The translations under genes were made by a program, and so were the position numbers. Below, one piece after another: positions 52,935 to 63,372 of a stretch of 64,000 nt of DNA. Within the stretch, counting starts at the first letter, position 1. Every line of letters starts with the position of its first letter. The stretch spans positions 1,488,001-1,552,000 of the forward strand of contig NZ_FOJF01000002.1 in assembly GCF_900110995.1 (NCBI RefSeq). Direction: 5' to 3'. The notes below the pieces were generated by a model. That model was given only the letters and a program-made list of their open reading frames with translations. It was not told the origin of the DNA and ran no database searches. Source of the DNA: Chitinophaga sp. YR573 (GTDB lineage: Bacteria > Bacteroidota > Bacteroidia > Chitinophagales > Chitinophagaceae).

Positions 52935-53822
52935 CTATTTATTATGGCTAACCTCAGCATAGAGGGACTGGATGAGGCCATCAGCCAGACCTATCTTAGG
53001 TACATAGATTTCTGCAGCATCTGCCCAGCGCATTACGTTCACATAGATCTGTAAGGCAGGGACGATCACATCTGCACGGTCTTCCCGCAGGTTGTACAGG
53101 TGGATCCTTTCTTCTACGGTAAAACTGCTGAATTCTTTGTAGTAGTCCTTTAATGTTTCCAGCGTAAGTGGCTTACCTTCTTTGCGTTTGGAGAGAGAAA
53201 AGACTTTATTGATATTACCGCCGGAACCGATGACAGTAACAGCGTTTAATCCTTTGATCTGTTGTTTGATGGTATCTTTCATGTATTGCCACTGCTCATC
53301 GGTGACCTGTTTCTGTAACAGGCGGATGGTGCCGATATTGAAAGATTCTTTGTGTACGAGTGCGTTATTGTTGAACAGGGTTACTTCTGTGCTACCACCG
53401 CCTACATCCACATACATGTAGGAACGGCTTTTATCCAGATTTTCTGCCACATGACTTTCGAACAGGAAAGAAGCCTCTTCCTGTCCGGAAATCACTTGAA
53501 TATCAATGCCTGTCTGTGCTTTTACCTGTTGAAGGATAGCAGCGGAATTGGAAGCATCACGCATGGCTGAGGTAGCACATGCCTTGAGGTGTTTTACCTC
53601 ATATACTTCCAGTAACAGTTTGTATGCCTGTATAGTTTTAAGCAGGTGATCTGCTCTTTTTTGGGTGATTGTGCCATTGGAGAATACGTCAACTCCCAAT
53701 CGTAACGGTACTCTCAGAAAGTTGACTTTGGTAAAATCCATTCGTCCCTGACTGTTCGGTGATGCTTCTGAAATAAGCAGTCGGGCAGCGTTGGAACCTA
53801 TATCAATGGCGGCTAGCTTCAT
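52935..53822 (-). CDS. Ppx/GppA-family exopolyphosphatase-like protein
   Basis: A 295-residue member of the ASKHA-fold Ppx/GppA phosphatases, which remove phosphate from polyphosphate or from pppGpp. Nucleotide/phosphate loops AAIDIGSNAARLLI (about 3-16) and YVDVGGGSTEVTLF (about 137-150) and VIGSGGNINKV (about 198-208) are in place. It lacks the C-terminal HD-like domain of longer family members, as is usual in Bacteroidota. It follows the polyphosphate kinase gene by 37 bp, so opposing synthesis and breakdown of polyphosphate are paired here. Whether pppGpp is also a substrate is open. Confidence 0.9.
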   Translation of the reverse strand: MKLAAIDIGSNAARLLISEASPNSQGRMDFTKVNFLRVPLRLGVDVFSNGTITQKRADHLLKTIQAYKLLLEVYEVKHLKACATSAMRDASNSAAILQQVKAQTGIDIQVISGQEEASFLFESHVAENLDKSRSYMYVDVGGGSTEVTLFNNNALVHKESFNIGTIRLLQKQVTDEQWQYMKDTIKQQIKGLNAVTVIGSGGNINKVFSLSKRKEGKPLTLETLKDYYKEFSSFTVEERIHLYNLREDRADVIVPALQIYVNVMRWADAAEIYVPKIGLADGLIQSLYAEVSHNK

Positions 53823-53842
53823 ATTTGGTGTTTATTCGGAGT

Positions 53843-53850
53843 GCAAAAGT
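53843..53850 (-). promoter_or_regulatory. -7 promoter element before the Ppx/GppA gene
   Basis: On the - strand TACTTTTG (complement of 53843-53850), about 20 nt before the start codon, fits TAnnTTTG. It would allow transcription independent of ppk1. Confidence 0.4.
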
Positions 53851-53859
53851 AACTAAAAA

Positions 53860-56010
53860 TTACTTGTACTGCTTTTCATGAAGATAGCGGAATATCTCAA
53901 TCTGAGAGCGTACTTTCTTACTGCCTTCCCGTTTGTATTCGTTGTTCTGATCGTTATCGAGGATACGTGCTTTCACGTTACCGCTCAGCTGGATATCCAG
54001 GATATCTTTCAGTTCCTGACGGATATTAGGGTCCAGGATGGGTACGGCTACTTCCACACGGTGATCGAGGTTACGCAGCATCCAGTCGCAGGAAGAAATG
54101 TAAATCTTTTCCTGTCCGCCCTGGTGGAAGACGAACACACGTGCATGTTCCAGGTATTCATCTACGATACTGATGGCATGCATATCTTTCTTCCACTTTT
54201 TGCTTTCCGTGTAGGCACAACAGATGCCCCTTATTATCAGTTTGATATTCACGCCACTACGGGCGCCTTCATATAAACGGTTAATGAGGTCGGGATCGGA
54301 GAGGGAATTCATTTTGAGGATCATGCTGCCACCGTTCTTTTTGTGTTGGGCATTCTTGATCTCTTTATCTACCATGCGGGTAAAGAAGGAGCGCATGCTG
54401 TAAGGGCTTACGGGAAGGGTTTTGCAGGCTTCCAGTATTTTTACGTCATGTTTGGGATTTTCCAGGTAACTGAATACCCGGTTAATGTCCGCCATGATGT
54501 TACGGTTGGCTGTGAGCAGGCAATGATCGCCGTAAACGCGGGCGGTTTTCTCATTGAGATTACCGGTGCTGACGAATCCGCATTGCACCGTTTTGATACC
54601 GATGCGTTTTTTGATAACGCATAGTTTGGCGTGCATTTTCAATCCGGGTATACCGATCAGTACTTTTACGCCTTCATCTTCCAGTCGGGTTTTCCATTCC
54701 AGGTTCTCTGCTTCGTTAAAGCGGGCCCTTAATTCCAATGCCACAGTTACCTGTTTTCCATTACGTACGGCATTGGTGAGGGCGTTTACGATGCGGGAGT
54801 TTTTGGCCAGTCGGTACGCCGTTATTTTGATACTGATTACGTTTGGATCTATGGCGGCTTCCCTTAAAAGGTCGATGATGGTATCGAAGGAGTGATAGGG
54901 CAGGTGCAGCATAACATCCTGTCCCTGAATCACGTGCATTACGCTGGTAGCTTCTGCAAACAGCGGATGGATGAAGCTCTTCCGGGCAGGGTTGATCCTG
55001 TCTGTAAATACGGATGAGGGGAAGTCCATGAAATCCTTGAAGTTATGGATCCTGGCACCGGGAATAAGGTTGTCTTTCCTTGACAGGCCCAGGCGGCGCA
55101 TGAGGTATTCCAGTAACAGGGGATCGATGTCTTTATCGTATACGAAGCGTACGGGTTTTCCCTTGCGCCTCTCTTTAATGCCTTTTTCCAGCTGGTGGAT
55201 AAGGCTGGTGGAGATATCGTTGTCTATATCCAGTTCTGCATCCCTGGTCACTTTGATGATATGTGAGAGGAATTTATCATAACCGAAGAAGGAGAAGATA
55301 TGCGGGAGACAGAAGCGCACGAGGTCTTCCATCAGAATGATATCCTGTTCACCTTCTTTAGCCGGTGGTAATATGATAAAACGGGGCAGTACGGAGGTGG
55401 GTATTTCTATCAGAGCGAATTTCTGTCTTACGGAATTGTCCTGCCGGGCCAGTACTACGGCCAGGTAGATGGATTTATCGCGTAAGAAGGGGAAGTGCTG
55501 GATACTTTCTATCATCAGGGGGATGATATTGGTACGTACTTCCTCGTTGAAGTAGTTCAGTACGAACTTCTGTTGTTCTTTATTGAGATGTTTTTCTGTA
55601 CGGATGAAGATCCTGTGTTCTTTCAGTTCATCTTCTATACCTTCCCAGATGCGGTCGAATTCACGTTGCTGGTCTATTACCATGCTCTGGATTTCTTCCA
55701 GGATCTGTTCCGGGTTTTCTTCCAGGTGCATGCGGGCTGATTTGCCTACGGTCTGCATCCTTTTGAGGGTAGCTACGCGTACGCGGAAGAATTCGTCCAG
55801 ATTATTGGAGAATATACCGAGGAAGCGGATACGTTCATGCAGGGGTACGCTGGCGTCTGCAGCTTCCTGTAATACTCTTGCGTTGAATGCCAGCCAGCTG
55901 ATATCCCTTGGGATCATTTTCCTTTTAGCCGGAAGGTGTTTTTTATCTTTCTTTTCCATTGCCTGTTCTTGAGTTATAGCATCAAACGGCTCACTATTTG
56001 ACAATCGCAT
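53860..56010 (-). CDS. ppk1: Polyphosphate kinase 1
   Basis: Enzyme that builds polyphosphate from the gamma phosphate of ATP. The 716-residue protein has the four PPK1 domains: N-terminal helical domain (RDISWLAFNARVLQEAAD, about 35-52), head domain, and two phospholipase-D-like catalytic domains. LKMHAKLCVI carries the His that is phosphorylated, and SSCDWMLRNLDHRVEVAVPI (about 640-660) the second His region. The C-terminal tail is basic. The ATG at 56010 gives 17 residues before another ATG at 55959 that would start close to the conserved part; either can be right. The Ppx/GppA gene follows. Confidence 0.95.
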   Translation of the reverse strand: MRLSNSEPFDAITQEQAMEKKDKKHLPAKRKMIPRDISWLAFNARVLQEAADASVPLHERIRFLGIFSNNLDEFFRVRVATLKRMQTVGKSARMHLEENPEQILEEIQSMVIDQQREFDRIWEGIEDELKEHRIFIRTEKHLNKEQQKFVLNYFNEEVRTNIIPLMIESIQHFPFLRDKSIYLAVVLARQDNSVRQKFALIEIPTSVLPRFIILPPAKEGEQDIILMEDLVRFCLPHIFSFFGYDKFLSHIIKVTRDAELDIDNDISTSLIHQLEKGIKERRKGKPVRFVYDKDIDPLLLEYLMRRLGLSRKDNLIPGARIHNFKDFMDFPSSVFTDRINPARKSFIHPLFAEATSVMHVIQGQDVMLHLPYHSFDTIIDLLREAAIDPNVISIKITAYRLAKNSRIVNALTNAVRNGKQVTVALELRARFNEAENLEWKTRLEDEGVKVLIGIPGLKMHAKLCVIKKRIGIKTVQCGFVSTGNLNEKTARVYGDHCLLTANRNIMADINRVFSYLENPKHDVKILEACKTLPVSPYSMRSFFTRMVDKEIKNAQHKKNGGSMILKMNSLSDPDLINRLYEGARSGVNIKLIIRGICCAYTESKKWKKDMHAISIVDEYLEHARVFVFHQGGQEKIYISSCDWMLRNLDHRVEVAVPILDPNIRQELKDILDIQLSGNVKARILDNDQNNEYKREGSKKVRSQIEIFRYLHEKQYK

Positions 56011-56479
56011 GTTATTGGCAATTAACGGTTGTGGTTATACTCTAACTACAACAATACAGATTTTGGATAACATCCAATGTTAAATTTATGATATGTACTA
56101 AAGATAAGATAATCTGTTGATAGAGAAGATATAATAGCAGTCTCTTTAAGCAGATATTAAGAATATTGTTATTAAGAAGGTGTATGCTATATTAGGAGAT
56201 ACTAAAAAGGCTCCGTTAGCCCCGTGTTTAGGGGATACTAAAAAGGCTCCGTCAGGAGCCCCGTGTTTGTAGAAATCTAATAAACAACAAAACACAGACT
56301 CCGTAGGAGTCCCCTGATATTCGCGACTTAGGGGACTCCTACGGAGTCTATTAAAGGGAAGATTAATGTTTGCTACAAACACGGGGCTCCGTCAGGAGCC
56401 TTTTATGTTTTGTCGCAAACATATTGAGAGGGTATCAAAAGTAACTGATACCCCCTCAATATTATGTCCTGTTACAGCA
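56011..56479. other. Intergenic region with family A repeat
   Basis: About 470 bp between ppk1 and the GH16 gene, both on the - strand. The ppk1-proximal 180 bp are AT-rich and must contain its promoter. The rest is family A copy 5. A 78-codon frame across it (56146-56382) is made of repeat sequence and is not credible. Confidence 0.6.
56196..56460. repeat. Family A composite palindromic repeat, copy 5
   Basis: Same design as copies 1 and 2, with the outer hairpin on the right side (56434-56460 region: GGTATCA, AAAGTAAC, TGATACC). On the left the unit GGCTCC...CGTGTTT is duplicated in tandem, the first copy lacking the bases for the second stem arm (GGCTCCGTTAGCCCCGTG). It begins about 20 nt after the GH16 stop. 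Confidence 0.8.
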
Positions 56480-59400
56480 TCAAAGTTTAACAACCCTGAA
56501 TGTGCTTATTTTACTGCCTCCTTCCAGTTTTAGTATGTAAATGCCACCGGGCAGGAAACTGAGATCTTTACTGATCCTTGTTTCATTCTGCCTGATATTC
56601 CACTGCCTGAGTACATTACCCTGCAGGTCTAATAGGGTAAGCTGTTTGTAAGACTGGTTATGCAGGTCTATTGTAACAGGGCCGGTAGTGGGATTCGGAT
56701 ATACTGTATTCACGGTAGGTTTACTATCAATTTTCGCTGCAACACCTGTTGTAAGCAGGGTAGTTGTATCGTGCGCACAATTATCTATACTGAACCAGTT
56801 GATTTTATAGGTACCGGATATTACATGCAGGCCGGTATAAGTTAATGCCGGTAAAGTAATGGTATCACTGATCGTTTTCCAAACCCCGCCTGTGGACGGC
56901 AGACTGATAGTACCGAAGGTCATACCGCTATGCCCCACACTTAAGACTGCCGGTGCCGTTGTTAATACCCGGAAACTGATGGTATAACGACCTGCAACAG
57001 GTACATTGAGATTGCTGTATGCAAACCAGTTACCGGCATAGAGATTCGTGAAGTTCTGTCCACCGCCAACATCTGTGCAGGTCTGTAAGTAAGGGCCGGA
57101 GGCATAGGAAGAGGCGGTTTCGGCTTCAGTTTTATTATTGACCGTACAGGTATAGGCGGTTACAGCAACAGCCGTTCCGGATACAGTACCTGCGGTAGCG
57201 GTAATGGTATAAGTGCCTGGTGCACTACCGGCAGTGAAGATGCCTGTATTGCTGATCACATTACCCGTGCCGGTGACAGTCCAGGTGGGGGTAATGGTGA
57301 TCACACTATCATACTGGTCGTATCCCTTTGCGGTAAACTGCTGAGCAGCGCCTAGAGGTACGGTAACGGTATCCGCCGGTGTGATGCGGATAGTGGTTAA
57401 TACAGGCGCCTGTTTCACCTGAACAACGGAACTATCGCTTATACCATCAGCAGTAGCTTTTACTACATAAGTACCGGCAGTCGTACTGCTGAACAGGCCA
57501 TTTGTACTGATATTAGCTCCAGAGACACTCCATACGGGGGAGATGACCATCTGATTATTGTTGGCATCATACCCTGTAGCGCTGAACTGTTTTGTTTGTC
57601 CTGTGTTCAGCATCGCCGTATCCGGTGTAACATTGATGCGGGATAAAGTCACTGAATCTGCATATACAATATTAAGCCAGTTAAAGTTCCAGCCGGACGC
57701 ATTGGAATATATGCGGATGGTTTTATGCCCGGGTGTAAAGGTGATGGGCAAGCTAGTAACCGTTATCCAGTTCTGCCATCCGCCGCTGGGGGGCAGGGCT
57801 ACTGTTTGCAGCGTAGTAGTATCATTCATGATTCTGATACTGGTAGCAGTACTAACAGCTACTCTGAATTGTATGCGGTAGCTGGCGGAATCTGGTACGG
57901 TAAGGTCATAATCAAACCAGGTACCAGTCCCTATATAACTAACATCTACACCACCGCCTGTATCAGCCGTTGGTTCTGTGCAACATGAGTTGGAGTTATC
58001 AAAGTTTTCTGCCTCTATCTTAACGGGTATGGGTTTATAGTTGGTAGCCCGCACAGTTACATTCGCGCTGCCAGAAACGGTTACACCATTTACCGTGGCA
58101 GTAGCTGTAACTGTACCAGTTGTATCCAGTGTAGCCAGCCCATTGCTTGTAATCGTATTGCCGTTACCGGTAATGTTCCATATGGGAGTGATGGCCATAA
58201 CACGACCGTTCTGATCCAGTGCTTTTGCCGTATACTGCTGCGTTTTCCCGGGTACAAAGGAGAGGGTGGCAGGAGAGACGATGATGGTATCAAGCACGGG
58301 TGTGCCCAATCCTTTCTGGTAGATGCGCACATAGTCTACTGTCATACTATCCGGCCAGTTAGATTCTGTAATAGCACCACCCATACCGCCGCCGATGGCA
58401 ACGTTCAGGATTACATGGAACTGCTGATCAAAGGGCCAGTCTTTCCAGTCTGTTTGTGGATTAGCATAAGTATAACATTTAGTGCTGTCGTACGTGAACC
58501 GCAAAGAATCGGGTGTCCATTCCAGAGAGTATACATGGAATACGGTATCAACATCAGGAAGGAGAAGGGAAGCTGAAAGATGACCGCCATTCGTCCAGTT
58601 ATTGTTCTGGGTATGTACAGTGGAGAGTACAGTACCGAAATTATTACCTACATGTTCCATGATATCCAGTTCTCCGCTTTTAGGCCAGGCACCATAAGCA
58701 CTGGTAGTCGGCATCAGCCAGATAGCGGGCCAGGAGCCACGGGCACGTGGTAACTTTGCTTTTACTTCCACCTTGCCATACAGAAAGTCCATTTTACCCT
58801 GTGAAATCAATCGCCCGGACGACCATGGTTCATTGGCATTACCTGTAGGGAAATCCTTTTTGCCTTTAATAATAAGGTTACCATTCTTCACGCGTATGTT
58901 ATCATGTGTTGTGTCAGTGTATACCTGTTGTTCACCATTGATCCAGCCTTTTGGGCGTGGATCAACCGTCCATTTTGTAGCATCGGGTAAACCATCCGTA
59001 TTAAATTCATCGTTATAGATCATGGTCCAGTTGGGATTGCCTTCAAATATTACATTGCCCTTTGCGGGGTAAGTGCTGGCATTGGAGTTGACGAGTTCTT
59101 GTCCGGATACGGATAATTTAAGTGTAGTACGTGAATAGTTGATGGGTGAGTTACCATGTAATTTAATGTTGGCCATGGTATCGTTTACACGTTGTACATC
59201 ACAGATAGTAACGCCGGGAGGAAGGTTAGTGCTTGTCCAGTTGGCTTTTGTAAGTGTGGGTTTGAAGACATCGCCATGCACTTTTGCAGGGATGATGGTA
59301 CCATTTTCCTGCCCCATCAGAATGCGGGTATTGGTTAACGTAATGCCGGTAGGATTAGGTGCCTGTACGAGATCGAAATATAAGATACCAGCCGCCTTTT

Positions 59401-59893
59401 TCCCATCAATATAATGTACTTCCACCCGGTTGAAATCCGTTCTTTGCTGTACACTCTGGAAATTGAAGGTGGCTTCTTCCCAGTGGTTGATCTGGCTTAC
59501 CTTATAAGTAAAGTAAACAGCTTTACCGTAATCATTACCCGGTTGCAGCTTAAACATGATCTCATCTTTTGTGCTACAGTACACCAGCATTTTAAATACG
59601 CTGCCATTGGAGAGATCAAACGAATCTGTCATGTTACAGCCAGCGCTCATGTACTCAAAACAGCTGGTGTCTTTTGTAAATTTTGCTACATGTGCGCTGG
59701 TGTTAAGACCGGTAGGGTCCGGGTTAGGTACGGCAAACTCCACCTTACCGGTAGTGGTTGTTCCGGCGTAGTAGGTCCACCTGCCGGAGCAGGGACCGTT
59801 GCCTTCCATATCATCCAGTAAAAGAAATTGTGCGTTGAGTTGATTGCATAGCAATACACCCAGCAACACGAGAAGTGTTGAGATCTTTTTCAT
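56480..59893 (-). CDS. Multidomain GH16 beta-glucanase, T9SS-secreted
   Basis: Secreted enzyme of 1137 residues. Signal peptide 1-21; an N-terminal beta-sandwich (about 22-180); a linker/Ig-like part; the GH16 domain (about 288-532) with the catalytic GELDIMEH (Glu 408, Asp 410, Glu 413), the beta-bulge form usual in laminarinases; an Ig-like domain; a CBM6-like domain (about 625-755, PVKIEAENFD, GTWFDYDLTVP); two more Ig-like domains; a second CBM6-like domain (about 920-1045, AGNWFAYSNL); and a type IX secretion C-terminal domain with NTVYPNPTTG and GIYILKLEGG. It should cut beta-1,3- or mixed-linkage glucans outside the cell. It is in line with the FAD oxidoreductase and SusD/SusC genes. 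Confidence 0.92.
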   Translation of the reverse strand: MKKISTLLVLLGVLLCNQLNAQFLLLDDMEGNGPCSGRWTYYAGTTTTGKVEFAVPNPDPTGLNTSAHVAKFTKDTSCFEYMSAGCNMTDSFDLSNGSVFKMLVYCSTKDEIMFKLQPGNDYGKAVYFTYKVSQINHWEEATFNFQSVQQRTDFNRVEVHYIDGKKAAGILYFDLVQAPNPTGITLTNTRILMGQENGTIIPAKVHGDVFKPTLTKANWTSTNLPPGVTICDVQRVNDTMANIKLHGNSPINYSRTTLKLSVSGQELVNSNASTYPAKGNVIFEGNPNWTMIYNDEFNTDGLPDATKWTVDPRPKGWINGEQQVYTDTTHDNIRVKNGNLIIKGKKDFPTGNANEPWSSGRLISQGKMDFLYGKVEVKAKLPRARGSWPAIWLMPTTSAYGAWPKSGELDIMEHVGNNFGTVLSTVHTQNNNWTNGGHLSASLLLPDVDTVFHVYSLEWTPDSLRFTYDSTKCYTYANPQTDWKDWPFDQQFHVILNVAIGGGMGGAITESNWPDSMTVDYVRIYQKGLGTPVLDTIIVSPATLSFVPGKTQQYTAKALDQNGRVMAITPIWNITGNGNTITSNGLATLDTTGTVTATATVNGVTVSGSANVTVRATNYKPIPVKIEAENFDNSNSCCTEPTADTGGGVDVSYIGTGTWFDYDLTVPDSASYRIQFRVAVSTATSIRIMNDTTTLQTVALPPSGGWQNWITVTSLPITFTPGHKTIRIYSNASGWNFNWLNIVYADSVTLSRINVTPDTAMLNTGQTKQFSATGYDANNNQMVISPVWSVSGANISTNGLFSSTTAGTYVVKATADGISDSSVVQVKQAPVLTTIRITPADTVTVPLGAAQQFTAKGYDQYDSVITITPTWTVTGTGNVISNTGIFTAGSAPGTYTITATAGTVSGTAVAVTAYTCTVNNKTEAETASSYASGPYLQTCTDVGGGQNFTNLYAGNWFAYSNLNVPVAGRYTISFRVLTTAPAVLSVGHSGMTFGTISLPSTGGVWKTISDTITLPALTYTGLHVISGTYKINWFSIDNCAHDTTTLLTTGVAAKIDSKPTVNTVYPNPTTGPVTIDLHNQSYKQLTLLDLQGNVLRQWNIRQNETRISKDLSFLPGGIYILKLEGGSKISTFRVVKL

Positions 59894-59960
59894 AACGGTT
59901 TATTTTACAGTGATAGATCAAGGGGAAGTGCCCCTTGTTTTTCATACGTGGTTTAAAAGA

Positions 59961-61913
59961 TTATCGTGGAATAAAAAGTATTGCATCTGCTACCACAACT
60001 CCATCCGCACCATCAGTTGAAATCTGCACATAGGAACTCTCCCCGGCAGGTAATGTATAACTGCCCAACTTCACCCATTCTCCGGAGGTTTGCCCTACTA
60101 CCTGTATGGCAGCGCTTGAGATGGTGACCGGCGTATGCTGTTTACCATCAAACACATCGATGATTGTCTGACTGGTTAAATGCGCCGGTTTGGGAAAGTA
60201 AGCATACACATCGTATTGACCCCCTTTGGTAATGGACGGCGTAAATTGTACCGCAGCATTTTTTTCCGCTGTGAGATAGGAGGGGCCGTAACCACCCCAG
60301 GTAACGGATTGCCATTTACCAGTGATCTTCACATGCGCTGTATCATCGTTGTCCACCAGTATCTCAGGAGTGCTGCCATCGGCCAGCGGATTGGTACGCA
60401 GGGTAGTTTGTAATGCTTTTACATTTATCTGCTGTACACTGCAACCAGCATCAATAGCCATACCTGCTGCAACTGCAGCAGATTGTGCCAGTACCATGAA
60501 TACGGGTTCCATACGGATAGAACCATAAGCGATATGTGTAGCTGAGAGGCAAACCGGAACAAACAGATTAGCTGCTTCATTTTCTTTAGGAATAATAGCA
60601 CGGTAAGAAACAGGGTAGGGACCAAAACCGCCCTCTTCTACATTTCCTTCATTCTTTACCATCCCGTTTACTACCTGCCGGTCGCAGTTATGCGAATCCA
60701 TGGTGTATGCTGCCATTCCTATTCCATCGGCTACTTTTTCCTTTCCCTGGCAATGATGTTGTGTCATTACCAATGCTCCTGTCATCCTGCGTGCTTCACG
60801 GATATACAGCTGGTGTGTCCAGTTTCCGTTATCAGTATATTCATCTTTCGGATAACCCCATGCCAGCATCTCTCTGCGGATATTTTCCGGTACGCGGGGA
60901 TCATGACCAACAAAATACAACAGCCCTTTTGTGTAGTCCGTATGTGCCTGCCAGATAGCCGCGCGTTTTTTATAATCTGCATCCGGATAATCCCAGCTGG
61001 CGCCAATCATATCTGTGGAAAAACCGTGTTTATTATTGATGTCGGTTTTGTTATTCGGCATCCTGCTCCAGGCAAAACCATCGTTCAATGATTTCCAGGG
61101 TTGTTGCTGCATCAGTCTTATGAGCAGTTCATACTTTGCAGGATCATAGCGGAGAGGTTTTGTAATGGGCACCCTGTTAGCCGGGTTATTGGTAAGGCAG
61201 ATCCGGAAATTATATGCCTGCACTTTTTTATCGCCACTACCGGCAGGCTGTAAACTACTATGGCTGATTCCCCATAACAGGCCGCTGCTGCTGTCACCCG
61301 GTATTTTATAAGGATCAATACCATCCGGGAACTGATGTCCGTCTTTCAGTTGTACGCCATTGAATGTTTCCCCATATTCACTGTTGTCTTCCCGTCCAAC
61401 CCTGTAAGAAACACCCGCTTTGGCCATCAGGTCTCCTTCATAGGAACAGTCGATGAACATCTTTGCCTGGATGGTACCATTTTCCAATACAATGCTTTTG
61501 ATCCGGTTACCTGTTTTTAGTACATTAAGCAGGCGATGGCCATACATCACCGTAACGTGTGCCCGTTTGAGGTAGTCCTGAAAAAGAGCTTCCGCTACTT
61601 TCGGCTCAAAGGTCCATTGTTCAAATTTGCCGTAGTGACGGCCTATCCTGCGGTAAAAGTCGAGTGCCAGTCCGGAGATAGCATATTTATTCCCAATGTC
61701 GGTATATCCCAGTCCACCGCTGCTCATGCCACCAACATGCCGACCCGGTTCTATCAGCAATACTGTTTTTCCCTGTTTACTGGCTGTATAGGCAGCTATT
61801 ACACCGGCAGAAGTGCCGCCGTAAATGCAGATATCATATTCCGCTGGCAAGGGCGTTTGCGCCTTGCCAGTGAGGAATGTGATCAACAACAACAACAGAA
61901 TTTTATACCTCAT
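59961..61913 (-). CDS. FAD-dependent oxidoreductase, exported
   Basis: A 650-residue flavoprotein with signal peptide (1-18, ending TGKAQ) and an N-terminal Rossmann motif YDICIYGGTSAGVIAAY, followed by LLIEPGRHVGGMSSGG, the FAD-dependent oxidoreductase form often found in polysaccharide loci of Bacteroidota and annotated as xanthan lyase-like. The middle has IDCSYEGDLMAKAG and MGGMAxx-type FAD contacts; the last 120 residues are a beta-sandwich resembling carbohydrate-binding domains (YDVYAYFPKPAH, WVKLGSYTLPAG). The substrate is unknown; a sugar or glycan fragment is plausible. The start overlaps the SusD stop as ATGA, so it is in the same operon. Confidence 0.85.
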   Translation of the reverse strand: MRYKILLLLLITFLTGKAQTPLPAEYDICIYGGTSAGVIAAYTASKQGKTVLLIEPGRHVGGMSSGGLGYTDIGNKYAISGLALDFYRRIGRHYGKFEQWTFEPKVAEALFQDYLKRAHVTVMYGHRLLNVLKTGNRIKSIVLENGTIQAKMFIDCSYEGDLMAKAGVSYRVGREDNSEYGETFNGVQLKDGHQFPDGIDPYKIPGDSSSGLLWGISHSSLQPAGSGDKKVQAYNFRICLTNNPANRVPITKPLRYDPAKYELLIRLMQQQPWKSLNDGFAWSRMPNNKTDINNKHGFSTDMIGASWDYPDADYKKRAAIWQAHTDYTKGLLYFVGHDPRVPENIRREMLAWGYPKDEYTDNGNWTHQLYIREARRMTGALVMTQHHCQGKEKVADGIGMAAYTMDSHNCDRQVVNGMVKNEGNVEEGGFGPYPVSYRAIIPKENEAANLFVPVCLSATHIAYGSIRMEPVFMVLAQSAAVAAGMAIDAGCSVQQINVKALQTTLRTNPLADGSTPEILVDNDDTAHVKITGKWQSVTWGGYGPSYLTAEKNAAVQFTPSITKGGQYDVYAYFPKPAHLTSQTIIDVFDGKQHTPVTISSAAIQVVGQTSGEWVKLGSYTLPAGESSYVQISTDGADGVVVADAILFIPR

Positions 61914-63361
61914 AAATTCGGATTAACTAAAGCGTCGGCACCAGGTATTGGCATCCAGTAATTAGCTTTGGTGATCGGTTGGGCAGGTTGTAAATCTGCA
62001 GGATCTTTATCAGCATTGGCAGCCTCCACTTTTTCCAGCCTTACGAGATCAAACCAGCGATTCCATTCTCCTGCAAATTCCCAGGCTCTTTCATTCACGA
62101 TTGCATCGGCAAAATCAGTACCGGATAAACCAGCTGGAAGGTCTGCCAGTACGGCCCTTGCACGAACCGCATTCACGGCCGCATACGCTTCACCGGAAGG
62201 TGTGCCGGTGGCCCTTGCCTGTGCTTCGGCATAGATCAGTAATACATGTGCATAACGGACCATGATAACGGGATTGTTAGACATGTAGGTGGCTTTTGTA
62301 CCGGATTGTATCGTGAATTTTTTATAATACGGATGTTTTGTAGTGGTTTCCTGCCAGGGGATCGTTACTCCGTTAACAACAAATTCGGTAGAGAAAGTGG
62401 CATCTTTCCTGGTACCGGCGGGGAAGTTATTAAAGAAGCGCAGCTCTGAGAAGAAATCACTCCAGCCTCCCTCATTCTCCGGCATGGTTGACAATCCGTA
62501 GAATGAGTTGTAGGTAGACCACTGTCCTCTTGTAAAGAGGGTGAACACATCTTCTGTTGTACCTCCTGCAAAGATTTTCAGATAGCCGCCCTGGTAGAGG
62601 TCAAAACCATAGGTTGTTTTATTATCGATCACCTCTTTAGCCTTTGCTGCCGCCAGTGCATATTTCGACTGGTCCTTCAGCGGCCATCCGGCTTCTGTAA
62701 GGTATACATCTGCCAGTAAAGCTTTCACGGAACCTTTGTTGGGTCTTCCCGGATCACGTTTGGTATTGGGTACCATTTCCTCTGCTTTTGCCAGATCAGC
62801 TTCTATCAGTTTGTATACATCAGCAGGTGGACTCTTCGATAATGTAAGATAATCCGGTGAGTAAATCTCAGATGGAATAATAGGAACTTCTCCCCATAAC
62901 CTGGTGAGCCAGTAATAACAAAGTGCCCGCAGAAAATAGGCTTCACCTGCAATCGTATTGATGGTAGTCTGATTACCATCCAGCACTCCAGTATAGTTAT
63001 TGATGATGTTAGTGGTCGACTGGATGGTTTTATAACAACCTAACCAGATGGGATTCATTCTGCTATTCAGGGAGGATACATTGAAGCGGTCAAATTCCCT
63101 GAATTCTTCTTTGTTAGAACCCGGATGCGTGGTGAGATCATCGCCTCCCATGGTCATAGCAATCTGCGACACCGTGGTAAAACCACTTGTCCAGGGTACC
63201 ATTAAACTACCGTACGCCCCTGTCAGCGCTGATTCCAGACCAGCCATACTGCTGAGAGCAGCAGCGCCGCCCACCAGACCTTTAGGTTCTTCTGTTAGTT
63301 CTTTGCTGCAACCGGCAACTAAGAACAGGCAAACAACTAAGTATATTCTCTTCATGTTCAT
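61910..63361 (-). CDS. SusD/RagB-family lipoprotein (unit 3)
   Basis: Glycan-binding surface lipoprotein of about 483 residues, partner of the SusC gene just upstream. Lipobox LVAGC (Cys about 18) and SusD motifs AGEAYFLRALCYYWLTRLWGEVP (in parts: AGEAYFLRALCYY, LWGEVPII), MVRYAHVLLIYAEAQAR and FADAIVNERAWEFAGEWNRWFDLVRL (in parts). The first in-frame ATG at 63373 overlaps the SusC stop by one base; I use the ATG at 63361, which directly starts the signal peptide, though 63355 also works. It is followed by the FAD oxidoreductase with a 4-nt overlap and then the GH16 enzyme, consistent with a beta-glucan use locus. Confidence 0.92.
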   Translation of the reverse strand: MNMKRIYLVVCLFLVAGCSKELTEEPKGLVGGAAALSSMAGLESALTGAYGSLMVPWTSGFTTVSQIAMTMGGDDLTTHPGSNKEEFREFDRFNVSSLNSRMNPIWLGCYKTIQSTTNIINNYTGVLDGNQTTINTIAGEAYFLRALCYYWLTRLWGEVPIIPSEIYSPDYLTLSKSPPADVYKLIEADLAKAEEMVPNTKRDPGRPNKGSVKALLADVYLTEAGWPLKDQSKYALAAAKAKEVIDNKTTYGFDLYQGGYLKIFAGGTTEDVFTLFTRGQWSTYNSFYGLSTMPENEGGWSDFFSELRFFNNFPAGTRKDATFSTEFVVNGVTIPWQETTTKHPYYKKFTIQSGTKATYMSNNPVIMVRYAHVLLIYAEAQARATGTPSGEAYAAVNAVRARAVLADLPAGLSGTDFADAIVNERAWEFAGEWNRWFDLVRLEKVEAANADKDPADLQPAQPITKANYWMPIPGADALVNPNL

Positions 63362-63372
63362 AGTAATTATCA

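Noticed and set aside
56146..56382. 78-codon - strand frame between ppk1 and GH16
   Set aside because: Its sequence is mostly family A repeat, and repeated peptide (SPKHGA-like) arises from the tandem repeat unit.
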